DNA of 64,000 bases from contig NZ_ARXR01000016.1 in assembly GCF_015356855.1 (NCBI RefSeq), forward strand, positions 1 to 64,000, given 5' to 3'. The stretch comes from Alloalcanivorax venustensis ISO4 (GTDB lineage Bacteria > Pseudomonadota > Gammaproteobacteria > Pseudomonadales > Alcanivoracaceae). A program made the translations under genes and the position numbers. Below the pieces are notes generated by a model that had not been told where the DNA came from, made no database searches, and was given only the letters and a program-made list of their open reading frames with translations. Below are positions 35,418-44,192 of this stretch, one piece after another (within the stretch, counting starts at the first letter, position 1; each line of letters opens with the position of its first letter).

Positions 35418-36084
35418 CCTGCTGCTCGCCGGCCTGCTGGCCGCGACCCCGGCTTTGGCGGAATCTCCGGTGGAGAGCTTCAACACCCAGTACCGGCTGA
35501 AAGCCGCCGGTTTCCCGTTCACCGTGGGCGCCCAACGCACGCTGTCCAAGGCCGGCGGCGAGCGCTGGGAAATGGAAGTGTCGGCCAGTAATTTTCTCGG
35601 CGAAATCCGCGAAACCTCGGTATTCACCTGGCAGGGGTGCCTGCCCGTAACCCACTACTACGGCTACCACCGGGAAGGCCTGGGCCGGGTCAAGGCGGCG
35701 GAGTTGCGCATCGCGGACAAGCAGGCCACCAGCGAACGCACCGAGCACGAGCCCTACCGCTACGCGGTGGACGAGCCGGCCACCGACAAGATCGCCCTGA
35801 CCCTGGCGCTGCAGTGCCGCCTGGCCCGGGGCGACCGGGACATCACCCTCAACGTGGCCGACGAGCGCGGCGTGGAGACGCAGCGCTTCCAAGTGGAAGG
35901 CCGCGAAACGCTGGAAATCGACGGCGAGGACGTGGCCACCGTGAAGGTGCGGCGGCTGCGCGAAGCGGACAGTGAGCGGCAAACCTGGCTGTGGTTCGCC
36001 CCCGGCAACGACTACACCCTGGTGCAACTGGTGCAGGAAAACGACGACGGCCGCCACGTCATGAACCTGGAGAGCCTGCCATGA
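35368..36084 (+). CDS. DUF3108 periplasmic protein, first of a tandem pair
   Basis: 238 residues. An ATG inside purN (35368) gives an N-terminal signal peptide with a twin-arginine-free basic start and a hydrophobic core (LLLAGLLAATPALA). The body FNTQYRLKAAGFPFTVGAQRTL, WQGCLPVTHYYGYHREGLGRV and TWLWFAPGNDYTLVQLVQ matches DUF3108, a beta-rich outer-membrane-associated family of unknown role. It is followed by a second DUF3108 gene with a four-base overlap. Confidence 0.85.
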   Translation: MANACPRRAFRWTRTASLLLAGLLAATPALAESPVESFNTQYRLKAAGFPFTVGAQRTLSKAGGERWEMEVSASNFLGEIRETSVFTWQGCLPVTHYYGYHREGLGRVKAAELRIADKQATSERTEHEPYRYAVDEPATDKIALTLALQCRLARGDRDITLNVADERGVETQRFQVEGRETLEIDGEDVATVKVRRLREADSERQTWLWFAPGNDYTLVQLVQENDDGRHVMNLESLP

Positions 36085-36797
36085 GATACCTGAGCGGCCT
36101 GGCCCTGATGGTGGCGGCAAGCCTGTTACCGGCCCTGGCGGCGGGCGCTTCGCTGCCGCCCTTCTCCGCCGAATACCGCATCTACGTCAACAAAATCCCC
36201 ACCCCGATCAAGGCCGACCTGGTGCTGGAGCCGGCCAGCGGCGAAGACCGCTACCACATGCGCTTCGAAGCCCACTCCTGGCTGCTCAACAACCGCGAGG
36301 AGAGCTGGTTCCGCTGGAACGACTGCGCCCCCCGCACCGAACGCTACACCCACGAGTTCAAGGGCTTCGGCAAGCACCGTTACCACGACACCGACTTCAA
36401 CTGGGAACAGGGCCGGGCGGTGAGCGAATCGGATTCCGGCGACGAATCCTTCCCGATTCCCGACCAGGCGTTGGATGAGCTCAGCATGCTGCTGCGCGCG
36501 CGCTGCGTGTTCGCCACCGGCGACAAGGAATACAGCGCCACCAGTGTGTACGGTGACGATATCCGCGAGCATCACTTCATCGTTATCGACCGGGAAACCA
36601 TCGACACGCCGATGGGCGATCTGGACACCCTCGTGGTGGAAAAGAAACGGGAAGAAGACAAGGAAGAGAGCCGCCGCACCCTGTTCTGGGTGGCCCCGGA
36701 GGTGGGCTACATGGTGGTCAAAGCGCGCCACATTGAAAGCGCGCTGTTGCACGGGGAACTGATCATGACCGAATACAACGGCCCCACGCCCGACTAG
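36081..36797 (+). CDS. DUF3108 periplasmic protein, second of a tandem pair
   Basis: 238 residues, with signal peptide MRYLSGLALMVAASLLPALA. The same fold pattern as the preceding protein: FSAEYRIYVNKIPTPIKADLVL, FRWNDCAPRTERYTHEFKGFGKHRY and TLFWVAPEVGYMVVKARHI. The two copies are diverged but equal in length, so they arose by an old duplication. They are translationally coupled to each other and downstream of purMN, as in many gammaproteobacteria. The function is unknown. Confidence 0.87.
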   Translation: MRYLSGLALMVAASLLPALAAGASLPPFSAEYRIYVNKIPTPIKADLVLEPASGEDRYHMRFEAHSWLLNNREESWFRWNDCAPRTERYTHEFKGFGKHRYHDTDFNWEQGRAVSESDSGDESFPIPDQALDELSMLLRARCVFATGDKEYSATSVYGDDIREHHFIVIDRETIDTPMGDLDTLVVEKKREEDKEESRRTLFWVAPEVGYMVVKARHIESALLHGELIMTEYNGPTPD

Positions 36798-36803
36798 GCC
36801 GGA

Positions 36804-37373
36804 TCAGGTGCGCGGCAGGGTCACGCCGCGCTGGCCTTGGTATTTACCGCCGCGATCCTTGTACGACGTCTCGCACTCTTCATCGGATTCCAGGAACAGC
36901 ATCTGCGCCACGCCCTCGTGGGCGTAGATGCGCGCCGGCAGATTGGTGGTGTTGGAAAACTCCAGCGTCACGTGCCCTTCCCACTCCGGTTCCAGCGGCG
37001 TCACGTTGACGATGATGCCGCAGCGCGCGTAGGTGGATTTGCCCAGGCAGATGGTCAGCACACTGCGCGGAATCCGGAAGTACTCCACGGTGCGCGCCAG
37101 GGCAAAGGAGTTGGGCGGAATGGTGCAGTAGTCGCCCTTGATGTCGACGAAGCTTTTCTCGTCGAAATGCTTGGGGTCCACGGTGGCCGAATGAATATTG
37201 GTGAACACCTTGAATTCGTCGGCGCAGCGCACGTCATAGCCGTAGCTGGAAACCCCGTAGGAAATCAGTTTTTCACCGTTGGCATCGGCGCGCACCTGGC
37301 CGGCCTGGAACGGCTCGATCATGCCGTGCTCGGTGGCCATGCGGGTGATCCAGCGGTCGGACTTGATGCTCAT
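36804..37373 (-). CDS. dcd: dCTP deaminase
   Basis: 189 residues. Motifs: [31 protein letters not shown] and the catalytic glutamate in [14 protein letters not shown]. It deaminates dCTP to dUTP for thymidylate synthesis. The mrp gene lies 52 bases upstream on the same strand; the mrp-dcd order is conserved in Pseudomonas relatives, where metG is also near (here metG is 22 kb away). Confidence 0.95.
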   Translation of the reverse strand: MSIKSDRWITRMATEHGMIEPFQAGQVRADANGEKLISYGVSSYGYDVRCADEFKVFTNIHSATVDPKHFDEKSFVDIKGDYCTIPPNSFALARTVEYFRIPRSVLTICLGKSTYARCGIIVNVTPLEPEWEGHVTLEFSNTTNLPARIYAHEGVAQMLFLESDEECETSYKDRGGKYQGQRGVTLPRT

Positions 37374-37424
37374 TGGAATCCTTTATCGGTTCGGCAACCC
37401 TAAACGGTGAATGGTACCCGGAAT

Positions 37425-38513
37425 TCAGTGCTGCATCACCACCTTGGGAAACGCGCGCCGCCCCTCGCGGGTCAGGGACAGGCGCGCCGCCATGCGCCGC
37501 GCGGTATCCATGTACAGGCGGGCCTCGGCGCTGTCCGGGTCCGCCGCCACCGTGGGGGTGCCGCCGTCCGCCTGCTCGCGAATGCGCAGCGACAGCGGCA
37601 GCGAGCCCAGCACCGGGGTATCGTAGTCACGGCCCATGCGGTCGGCGCCGCCCTGGCCGAACACATGCTCCTCGTGGCCGCAGTTGGAGCAGATGTGCAC
37701 CGCCATGTTCTCGACGATACCCAGCACGCCGATATCCACCTTGCGGAACATCTCCACGCCTTTGATCGCGTCCAGCAGGGCGATGTCCTGGGGCGTGGTG
37801 ACCACCACCGCGCCCGCCACCGGAATTTTCTGCGCCAGGGTGAGCTGGATGTCCCCGGTGCCCGGCGGCAGGTCGACGATCAGATAATCCAGATCGTGCC
37901 ACAGCGTTTGCTGCATCATCTGGGTGAGCGCGCCGCTGGCCTTGGGCCCGCGCCACACCACCGGGGTCTGCTCGGTGACCAGGTAGCCCATGGACATGGT
38001 CTGGATGCCGTGCGCCATTACCGGCACGAAGGCGTTGCCGTCGCGGGTTTCCGGGCGGGTGCCCTTGGGCAGGCCGAGCATGATCGGCTGGCTGGGCCCG
38101 AAGATATCCGCGTCCAGCAGGCCCACCTTGGCGCCCTCCGCGTGCAACGCCAGGGCCAGGTTCACGGCGGTGGTGGATTTGCCCACCCCGCCCTTGCCGG
38201 AGGCCACCGCGATCACATTGGCCGCCTGCATCATCGCCGGCATGTCGTGCTGGGCCCGGTGCGGTTTAATACGCACCGACAGGTCCAGCGCCAGCTCACG
38301 GCCTTCCAGCAGCGGGGTCACCCGCTCCTCGATCTCCCGGCGCAGCGCCGGCAACCGCGAAGCACAGGGGTACCCGGGGTGCACCACCAGACGCACGCGC
38401 CCCTCCTGTTCCTCGATTTCCGTCACCGTGCCGGCGGAAACCAGGTCGACGCCGAGTTCCTCGGGGATGATTTCACCCAGGGACTGTCTAACCGCCTGCT
38501 CAATACGCGTCAT
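37425..38513 (-). CDS. apbC: Iron-sulfur cluster carrier ATPase ApbC/Mrp
   Basis: 362 residues. An N-terminal DUF59/MIP18 domain (about 1-90) is followed by a deviant Walker A AVASGKGGVGKSTTAVNLA and the cluster-binding CxxC in HICSNCGHEEHVFG. It carries 4Fe-4S clusters to target apoproteins; RsxB/C and the radical-SAM proteins in this window are plausible kinds of clients. Its ribosome-binding site AGGAGG is inside a 7-bp perfect hairpin directly before the start codon. Confidence 0.94.
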   Translation of the reverse strand: MTRIEQAVRQSLGEIIPEELGVDLVSAGTVTEIEEQEGRVRLVVHPGYPCASRLPALRREIEERVTPLLEGRELALDLSVRIKPHRAQHDMPAMMQAANVIAVASGKGGVGKSTTAVNLALALHAEGAKVGLLDADIFGPSQPIMLGLPKGTRPETRDGNAFVPVMAHGIQTMSMGYLVTEQTPVVWRGPKASGALTQMMQQTLWHDLDYLIVDLPPGTGDIQLTLAQKIPVAGAVVVTTPQDIALLDAIKGVEMFRKVDIGVLGIVENMAVHICSNCGHEEHVFGQGGADRMGRDYDTPVLGSLPLSLRIREQADGGTPTVAADPDSAEARLYMDTARRMAARLSLTREGRRAFPKVVMQH

Positions 38514-38517
38514 GGTA

Positions 38518-38536
38518 CCTCCTGCAACTCAGGAGG
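38518..38536 (-). promoter_or_regulatory. Hairpin masking the apbC ribosome-binding site
   Basis: On the minus strand, CCTCCTG and CAGGAGG pair perfectly around a five-base loop. The right arm is the Shine-Dalgarno sequence itself, four bases before the ATG. In the mRNA this would hide the ribosome site, which fits translational control by temperature, a ligand or a small RNA. Confidence 0.55.
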
Positions 38537-38602
38537 GGATGATAGAGTTAGCGCAGTCCACAACCAAGGGCCGTACGCACTTAATCACAAGGAGTAACCC
38601 CC

Positions 38603-39304
38603 ATGAGGAAGACCGCCCACCTTTTCACCGGCCTGCTGGCCGCGCTGGTCCTCACCGCCTGCGGCGGCAACAACGGCCAGCCGATCGCGGAGCGCGACAC
38701 CGTCAGTGTCTCCGGCGAGGGCACCATCAAGGCGCGCCCGGATATCTTTAATCTGGTGGCCGTGGCCCGCGAGCGCAGCGACGACGTGGCCGCCATGAAG
38801 GACGAAGTGGACCGGCAGGTGCAGGCGATGCTGGATCTGGCCAAGCAGCTGCAAATCGACGACAAGCACATCACCGCCAGCGACATCCAGATCGCCCCGG
38901 AGTGGGAATACCAGCCGGAGCGCAAGTTGATCGGCCATCAGGTGAGCCGTGAAGTGAGCTTCCGCACCTCCGGAGTGGAGCGCTACGCGGAACTGGCGGA
39001 CGGCCTGGCCGGCCTGGGCCTGAAGGAAGTGCGTCCGGGCGGCAGTGAAATCAGCAACGCCGACGAGCTGGCCAACCAGGCGCTGGAAAAGGCGGTGCGC
39101 GCCGCCCGTGAAAAGGCCGAAATCCTGGCCCGGGCCGCCGGCCGCGAGCTGGGCGAGGCGATGCAGATCAACGCCCAGGGCTATAACGTGCCCGGCCCGG
39201 TGCCGATGCGCGCCGCCATGGCCAAGGAAGACGCCTCGCAGAGCTACCGCCCCGGCGAGCAGGACGTGACCGCCAGCGTTCAGATCACCTTCGAGCTGAA
39301 CTGA
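38603..39304 (+). CDS. SIMPL domain (DUF541) lipoprotein
   Basis: 233 residues. A lipoprotein signal ends in the lipobox LTAC (Cys20). The DUF541/SIMPL pattern follows: RDTVSVSGEGTIKARPDIFNLVAVARERSDD, and ALEKAVRAAREKAEILARAAGRELGEAMQI near the C-terminus. It is envelope-located; SIMPL proteins are linked to oxidative-stress protection, but the mechanism is unclear. The start follows AAGGAG. Confidence 0.87.
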   Translation: MRKTAHLFTGLLAALVLTACGGNNGQPIAERDTVSVSGEGTIKARPDIFNLVAVARERSDDVAAMKDEVDRQVQAMLDLAKQLQIDDKHITASDIQIAPEWEYQPERKLIGHQVSREVSFRTSGVERYAELADGLAGLGLKEVRPGGSEISNADELANQALEKAVRAAREKAEILARAAGRELGEAMQINAQGYNVPGPVPMRAAMAKEDASQSYRPGEQDVTASVQITFELN

Positions 39305-39310
39305 TCACCC

Positions 39311-40345
39311 ATGGGTCCGCTAGGCTTTGTATCCGCGGCCGGGCTGCGCGCCTATCTTGCCGCGGGCCGGGCCGCCGGCGTGGACAGCGCCGGCGCGCTG
39401 ACGGCGGCGGGCATCGACCCGCGGGCGCTGGATCTGCCGGACCTGCATGTGCCGGGCGATCGCTTCGAAGCCCTGATCGCGGAACTGGCCGAGCGCAGCG
39501 GTGATCCGCTGTTCGGCCTGCACGCCAGTGAATGTCTCCCGCCGGGCGTGTTCAACGTGCTCGGCTATATCGCCCTGAGCGCCAGCACCCTGCTGGAGGC
39601 CCTCGCCAAGGTGGCGCGCTACGAGAAGCGGGTCGGCGACCTGGGCAGCGTGGAAACCCGGTTGCGCGGCAATGAATCGCGGATACTCTGGTATCCCCGC
39701 TGCAGCCGCCAGCCGGTGCGGCGCCATCTGGTGGAGGCCGTTTTCGCCGGCTGGCTGCGTTACACCCGCTGGCTCGCCGACGATCAAGCGCTCAACCCGG
39801 AACGGGTGTGGTTCGAGCACCCCGGCCCGGACGATCCCCGGCAGGCCGGGGAATACCAGCGCCTGTTCGGCTGCCCGGTGGATTTCAACCAGCCCTACTC
39901 GGCGCTGATCGGCGACCGCGACATGCTCGCCCGCCCGCCGCGCCGGCCCGAACCCCACCAGCTGGGCCCCCTGGAAGAGCACGCCGCCCGGCACCTGGAA
40001 ACCCTGGGCATCGCCACCAGCCTGTCGCTGCGCGTGCGCCATTACCTGCAGGCGGCGCTGGGCGGCCCCCTCCCCGACCGCGACCAGGTGGCCCACGCCC
40101 TGCGGCTCAACACCCGCACCCTGCACCGGCATCTGGTCGCGGAAGGCACCGGCTGGCGGGAAATCCTCGACAGCGTGCGCCTGGAGCGCGCCAAGGCCCG
40201 TCTGCTGGAGAGCCGCTGCCCACAGGCGGAGATCGCCGCGGACCTGGGTTACGCCGACATCCGCTGCTTCCAGCGCAGTTTCAAGCGCCATACCGGCGTC
40301 ACACCCGGGCAGTACCGTCGTGGCATGGACAGCGACGGCGAATAG
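39311..40345 (+). CDS. AraC family transcriptional regulator
   Basis: 344 residues. The N-terminal arabinose-binding-like sensor domain (about 15-200) is followed by an HTH_18 domain with VAHALRLNTRTLHRHLVAEGTGWREILDSVRLERAK and IAADLGYADIRCFQRSFKRHTGVTPGQYRR. This type often controls lipid or hydrocarbon genes. It lies just upstream of the patatin lipase gene (126 bases), a plausible target; this is inference. Confidence 0.9.
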   Translation: MGPLGFVSAAGLRAYLAAGRAAGVDSAGALTAAGIDPRALDLPDLHVPGDRFEALIAELAERSGDPLFGLHASECLPPGVFNVLGYIALSASTLLEALAKVARYEKRVGDLGSVETRLRGNESRILWYPRCSRQPVRRHLVEAVFAGWLRYTRWLADDQALNPERVWFEHPGPDDPRQAGEYQRLFGCPVDFNQPYSALIGDRDMLARPPRRPEPHQLGPLEEHAARHLETLGIATSLSLRVRHYLQAALGGPLPDRDQVAHALRLNTRTLHRHLVAEGTGWREILDSVRLERAKARLLESRCPQAEIAADLGYADIRCFQRSFKRHTGVTPGQYRRGMDSDGE

Positions 40346-40471
40346 CCACAATATTTACATTACCTGATGGCAATATTACGCGTTTGTCGGACAATCCGGG
40401 CATCAGGGGCCGGTCCGGCGAGGCTAGACTCGGGGACAACGATAAAAACAGTATCCGCCAGGGAGAACCGC

Positions 40472-41935
40472 ATGAAACGCACGCTCAAGCAGCTTGAGCG
40501 CGCTATCGCGCAAGCCAGCAGCTACGACGAATGGTGCCGTGCCAGCCGTGAATACGACCGGCTCGGCGGCGCCGACGAGTGGAAAGACATCGACCGCTCG
40601 CCCCACTACGATTACGAATTGATCCGTAACCGCCTGTGGCAGATCCGCCAGGCCCGCGAGCGCAACGACGTCAACAAACTGGTCTTTCACCTGCATGAAG
40701 GCCTGCACGGCAATCTGGGCAATATCTCCAACCCCGCCCTCTACGGTCACAGCCGCATCGGCACCAAGCGGCTGATCGAGCGCTATCTGGAAGAGGTGTG
40801 CACCGCCCTGGATTACCTCTGCGACGGCGACTTCGCCGAGTTCGGGCTCAAGCAAAAACTCGATTTCTTCGAAACCACCGGCCAGGCCTTCGGGCAGAGC
40901 TGCCTGATGTTCTCCGGCGGCGCCGCCCTCGGGCTGTTCCACATCGGCGTGGCGAAAACCCTCTGGGAGCAGGGCCTGCTGCCCTCGGTGATCTCCGGCT
41001 CCAGCGCCGGCAGCATCGTCGCCGCCGTGGTCGGCACCCACGACAACGACGAACTGGCCGCCAAGCTGGAACCGGAAAACATCTACCTGGAAGCGTTCAA
41101 GGCGATCGGCTGGAAAGGCCTGCTGCGCGGCACCCCGGTGCTCGACGGCGACCACCTGGAAGCCTGTCTGGAAGAGAACATCAAGGACCTGACGTTCGAA
41201 GAGGCCTACCGAAAGACCGGCCGCGAGATCAACATCACCGTCAGCCCCTACGACCGCAACCAGCAGAGCCGCCTGCTCAACTGGCGCACCTCGCCCAATG
41301 TGCTGATCCGTAAAGCGGCGCTGGCGAGCTGCGCGATCCCCGGCATCTACCCGCCGGTGAGCCTCTGGGCCAAGAACCTGGACGGCGAGCGGGTGCCCTA
41401 TATCCCCGGGCGCAAATTCGTCGACGGCTCGATTCAGGACGATCTGCCGATCCGCCGCCTGTCGCGGCTGTTCGGCGTCAACCACTCGATCGTCAGCCAG
41501 ACCAACCCGCATGTGGTGCCCTTCCTGCCGCGCAGTGAAAGCACCGATTCCAGCCTCAGCACCCTCAGCGACTGGGCGATCCGCAATGTGTCCATGAACC
41601 TGCACTACGCGCTTGACCTGGTGCGCCGCCGGGTGCGCTCCAACGACCTGGGGCTGGTGGTCGACAAGGCGCAGACCGTGGTCAAGCAACGCTACATCGG
41701 CGACATCAACCTGATCCCGCCGCGCCAGCCGCGCAACGCCCTGCGCGTGCTCAGCAACCCGTCGCTGGAAGACGTGCGCGCCTTCATTCGCGCCGGCGAA
41801 CAGACCACCTGGCCGAAGCTGGCGATGATCGACAACACCACCCGCATCAGCCGCACCTTCCGTGCCTGCCGGGAGCGTCTCGACCGCCTGGAAGAACGCA
41901 CCCTAAACCGTCTCAGCGTGGCCGCCAACGGCTGA
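40472..41935 (+). CDS. Patatin-like phospholipase/lipase with DUF3336 domain
   Basis: 487 residues from the ATG at 40472, with GGGAGA upstream. An N-terminal DUF3336 domain (about 1-140) precedes the patatin domain: oxyanion loop MFSGGAALGLFHIG, nucleophile elbow ISGSSAGSIVA and the catalytic Asp in KFVDGSIQDDLP. The architecture matches yeast-type TAG lipases and related bacterial lipases, so mobilisation of storage lipids (wax ester or triacylglycerol) is plausible in a hydrocarbon degrader. A GC hairpin follows (41945-41965). Confidence 0.88.
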   Translation: MKRTLKQLERAIAQASSYDEWCRASREYDRLGGADEWKDIDRSPHYDYELIRNRLWQIRQARERNDVNKLVFHLHEGLHGNLGNISNPALYGHSRIGTKRLIERYLEEVCTALDYLCDGDFAEFGLKQKLDFFETTGQAFGQSCLMFSGGAALGLFHIGVAKTLWEQGLLPSVISGSSAGSIVAAVVGTHDNDELAAKLEPENIYLEAFKAIGWKGLLRGTPVLDGDHLEACLEENIKDLTFEEAYRKTGREINITVSPYDRNQQSRLLNWRTSPNVLIRKAALASCAIPGIYPPVSLWAKNLDGERVPYIPGRKFVDGSIQDDLPIRRLSRLFGVNHSIVSQTNPHVVPFLPRSESTDSSLSTLSDWAIRNVSMNLHYALDLVRRRVRSNDLGLVVDKAQTVVKQRYIGDINLIPPRQPRNALRVLSNPSLEDVRAFIRAGEQTTWPKLAMIDNTTRISRTFRACRERLDRLEERTLNRLSVAANG

Positions 41936-41944
41936 CCGCCACCG

Positions 41945-41965
41945 GCACCCCGCGCCGCGGGGTGC
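41945..41965 (+). terminator. Probable terminator after the patatin gene
   Basis: A GCACCCC...GGGGTGC stem (up to 10 bp) starts about 10 bases after the stop codon and is followed by a T-rich stretch (TATTTGCTT), weaker than a classic U run. Confidence 0.55.
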
Positions 41966-42082
41966 TATTTGCTTAGCGCGATTGATTATGACTGGCCCCC
42001 TTTAAAGGGCGGCCGGAAGCCTCTATGTTCTTAGCACCAGCCAAACAACATCGCATTCGTACTGAGACCAGGAGACACACCC

Positions 42083-42721
42083 ATGGCACTGCAACTCGGC
42101 GATACCGCCCCGGATTTCAAACAGGATTCCACCGACGGCCCGATCTCATTCCACGACTGGGCCGGCGACAGCTGGGTGGTGCTGTTCTCCCACCCGAAGG
42201 ATTTCACCCCGGTGTGCACCACCGAGCTGGGCGAAGTGGCCCGCCTCAAGCCTGAATTCGACAAGCGCAACGCCAAGGTCATCGGCCTGTCCGTGGACCC
42301 CCTCGAGGACCATAACGCCTGGTGCGGCGACATCGAGGAAACCCAGGGCTCGGCGCTGAACTTCCCGCTGCTGGCCGACGCGGACCGCTCCGTGAGCCAG
42401 GCCTACGGCATGATTCACCCCAACGCCGACAACACCCTGACGGTGCGCAGCGTGTTCGTGATCGACCCGAACAAGAAGATCCGCCTGACCATCACCTACC
42501 CGGCCAGCACCGGCCGTAACTTCGATGAAATCCTGCGGGTGATCGACAGCCTGCAGCTCACCGACGGCTACAAGGTGGCCACCCCGGTGAACTGGAACGA
42601 CGGCGACGACGTGATCATCGTGCCCTCGCTGGACAACGAGGCCGCCGCCAAGCTGTTCCCGGAAGGCTGGGACGAGAAGAAGCCGTACCTGCGGATGGTG
42701 AAGCAGCCGAAGAAGAGCTGA
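42083..42721 (+). CDS. Peroxiredoxin (1-Cys/Prx6 type)
   Basis: 212 residues. The peroxidatic cysteine is in HPKDFTPVCTTELGEVA (Cys45). The long C-terminal region with TYPASTGRNFDEILRVIDSLQLTDGYKVATPVNW is the Prx6 type. Another cysteine is present (NAWCGDI), but the family resolving cysteine is absent. It reduces peroxides. A ribosome site AGGAGA precedes the start. The gene appears to be monocistronic. Confidence 0.93.
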   Translation: MALQLGDTAPDFKQDSTDGPISFHDWAGDSWVVLFSHPKDFTPVCTTELGEVARLKPEFDKRNAKVIGLSVDPLEDHNAWCGDIEETQGSALNFPLLADADRSVSQAYGMIHPNADNTLTVRSVFVIDPNKKIRLTITYPASTGRNFDEILRVIDSLQLTDGYKVATPVNWNDGDDVIIVPSLDNEAAAKLFPEGWDEKKPYLRMVKQPKKS

Positions 42722-42781
42722 TGCGCCAGGGCCTCGCGCCCTATCGCGGCCGGACCCGCGCTCACATTGTGCGGAACCGGC

Positions 42782-42810
42782 TGGACAGGGCGCGGGAATC
42801 CCGGTGTAAT
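42782..42810 (+). promoter_or_regulatory. Sigma-70 promoter of tRNA-Gly
   Basis: TGGACA (42782-42787) and TGTAAT (42805-42810) with a 17-base spacer. It would start transcription near 42817, about five bases before the tRNA. Confidence 0.65.
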
Positions 42811-42821
42811 AGCCGCCGTTC

Positions 42822-42895
42822 GCGGGTGTAGTTCAATGGTAGAACGGCAGCTTCCCAAGCTGCATACGAGGGTTCGATTCCCTTCACCCGCTCCA
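42822..42895 (+). tRNA. tRNA-Gly (anticodon CCC)
   Basis: A 74-base cloverleaf. The acceptor stem is GCGGGTG/CACCCGC. The anticodon stem GCAGC/GCTGC flanks loop TTCCCAA, giving anticodon CCC (codon GGG). The T arm is AGGGTTCGATTCCCT. The CCA end is encoded at 42893-42895. A promoter lies just before it and an intrinsic terminator just after. Confidence 0.96.
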
Positions 42896-42907
42896 GACAT
42901 GAGAAGG

Positions 42908-42929
42908 GCCGCCTAGCGCGGCTTTTTTT
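42908..42929 (+). terminator. Intrinsic terminator of tRNA-Gly
   Basis: A GCCGC-CTAGC-GCGGC hairpin immediately followed by seven T residues, 12 bases after the tRNA end. Confidence 0.85.
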
Positions 42930-42967
42930 GTGTCTGGAGCCGCCTGCCTGCGAATGGAAACGGAGTT

Positions 42968-43107
42968 GTGGGAGCGGGCCCGGCCCGCGAAAGGGAGCGA
43001 AGCTCCCGGCAGGATGCCAGAGAGATTTCTGACGGCAGCACCATCAACGTCTCTGGGATCCTGCCGGCCGGCTTTGCCGCCCTTTCGCTTGCAAGGCAAG
43101 CTCCCAC
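42968..43107. repeat. REP/BIME-like nested inverted repeat
   Basis: The outer arms begin GTGGGAGC (42968) and end GCTCCCAC (43107). Inner arms GGCAGGATGCCAGAGA (43008-) and TCTCTGGGATCCTGCC (-43065) differ by one base. The right half reappears, inverted, after metG (61316-61369), and partial forms occur at 24421-24450 and 54671-54680. It lies in the 330-base gap between tRNA-Gly and the ligase gene, which holds nothing else apart from the tRNA terminator and a likely ligase promoter. Confidence 0.75.
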
Positions 43108-43262
43108 AAAGCTCCGGCTTCGTAGAATGTTCCGGAGCGCTTAATCAATCGCGTTCAAAACTTGCCGTTCTGGCTTACAGCAATTTCAGCCCTGGCCGAC
43201 AGAGCCCCGTCCCCGATTGTTGGAGACTGACCACTTCCGTTTATTGATGGGAGGGGACAAGG

Positions 43263-44132
43263 ATGTCTCGTGCAATTTTTCTTTTCGTACTGGCCACGGT
43301 GCTGGCGTTCGGCGTGGTGGTGGCCAGTGTCGGGCACGGCCGCACCGTGCCGGCGCTGACCCAGGCCCGGGTCTATCAGGGGGAAGCGGACCTTTCCCGC
43401 TACTGGGTCAGCGAAAAGTTTGACGGCGTGCGCGCCTACTGGGACGGCGAAGACCTGATTTCCCGCCACGGCAACCGCTTCGATGTGCCGGCGGCGTTCA
43501 CCCGGGGCTTCCCGGAGCAGCCCCTGGACGGCGAGCTGTGGATGGGGCGCGGCACCTTCAGCCGCATGGTGGGCCTGATCAATCGCCACGACACCGGGCC
43601 GGAGCACTGGCGGGATGTCTATTACATGGTGTTCGACCTGCCCCGGGCGGCGGGCCCCTTCGACGAACGCCTGCAAACCCTGCGCCGGTTGCTCAAGGAC
43701 CATGACAATCCGCATTTGCGTCTGGTGCGCCAGCTCAAGGTCCCCGACCGGGCGGCGCTCGACCGGCGCCTGGAGAAAGTGATCGAAGCCGGCGGCGAAG
43801 GGTTGATGCTGCACCGGGGCGACGCCCCCTACCGCAGCTACCGCTCGGCGGATCTGCTCAAGGTGAAGCCCTACCAGGACGCCGAGGCGCGGGTGGTGGC
43901 TCATCTGCCCGGCGAGGGGCGGCTGGAAGGCAAGATGGGCGCGCTGCTGGTGGAAACCGCGAGCGGGCAGCATTTTCGTCTCGGCAGCGGTTTCAATGAC
44001 GCCCAGCGGGCGGAGCCGCCGCCGATCGGCAGCCTGGTGACCTACAAGTTTTATGGCCGCACGCGCCACGGCCTGCCGCGCTTCCCCAGCTTTCTGCGGG
44101 TGCGGCGGCAGGGGCCGGGCTTTATCCGCTGA
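43263..44132 (+). CDS. ATP-dependent DNA ligase with signal peptide (LigE type)
   Basis: 289 residues. An N-terminal hydrophobic signal (AIFLFVLATVLAFGVVVASVG) precedes a minimal adenylation domain with the nucleotide-attaching lysine in WVSEKFDGVRAYWDG, GELWMGRGTF, GGEGLMLHR and LLKVKPYQD. An OB domain follows. No further domains are present. Periplasmic Lig E enzymes of this form are thought to act on imported or extracellular DNA; comEC is at the left edge of the window. GGGAGGGGA precedes the start. Confidence 0.88.
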   Translation: MSRAIFLFVLATVLAFGVVVASVGHGRTVPALTQARVYQGEADLSRYWVSEKFDGVRAYWDGEDLISRHGNRFDVPAAFTRGFPEQPLDGELWMGRGTFSRMVGLINRHDTGPEHWRDVYYMVFDLPRAAGPFDERLQTLRRLLKDHDNPHLRLVRQLKVPDRAALDRRLEKVIEAGGEGLMLHRGDAPYRSYRSADLLKVKPYQDAEARVVAHLPGEGRLEGKMGALLVETASGQHFRLGSGFNDAQRAEPPPIGSLVTYKFYGRTRHGLPRFPSFLRVRRQGPGFIR

Positions 44133-44192
44133 GGGTTGCAGGACGGCGCCCGCTGGGCGATAAGTAGCACACCGAAACAAGGAGTGCGCGCT

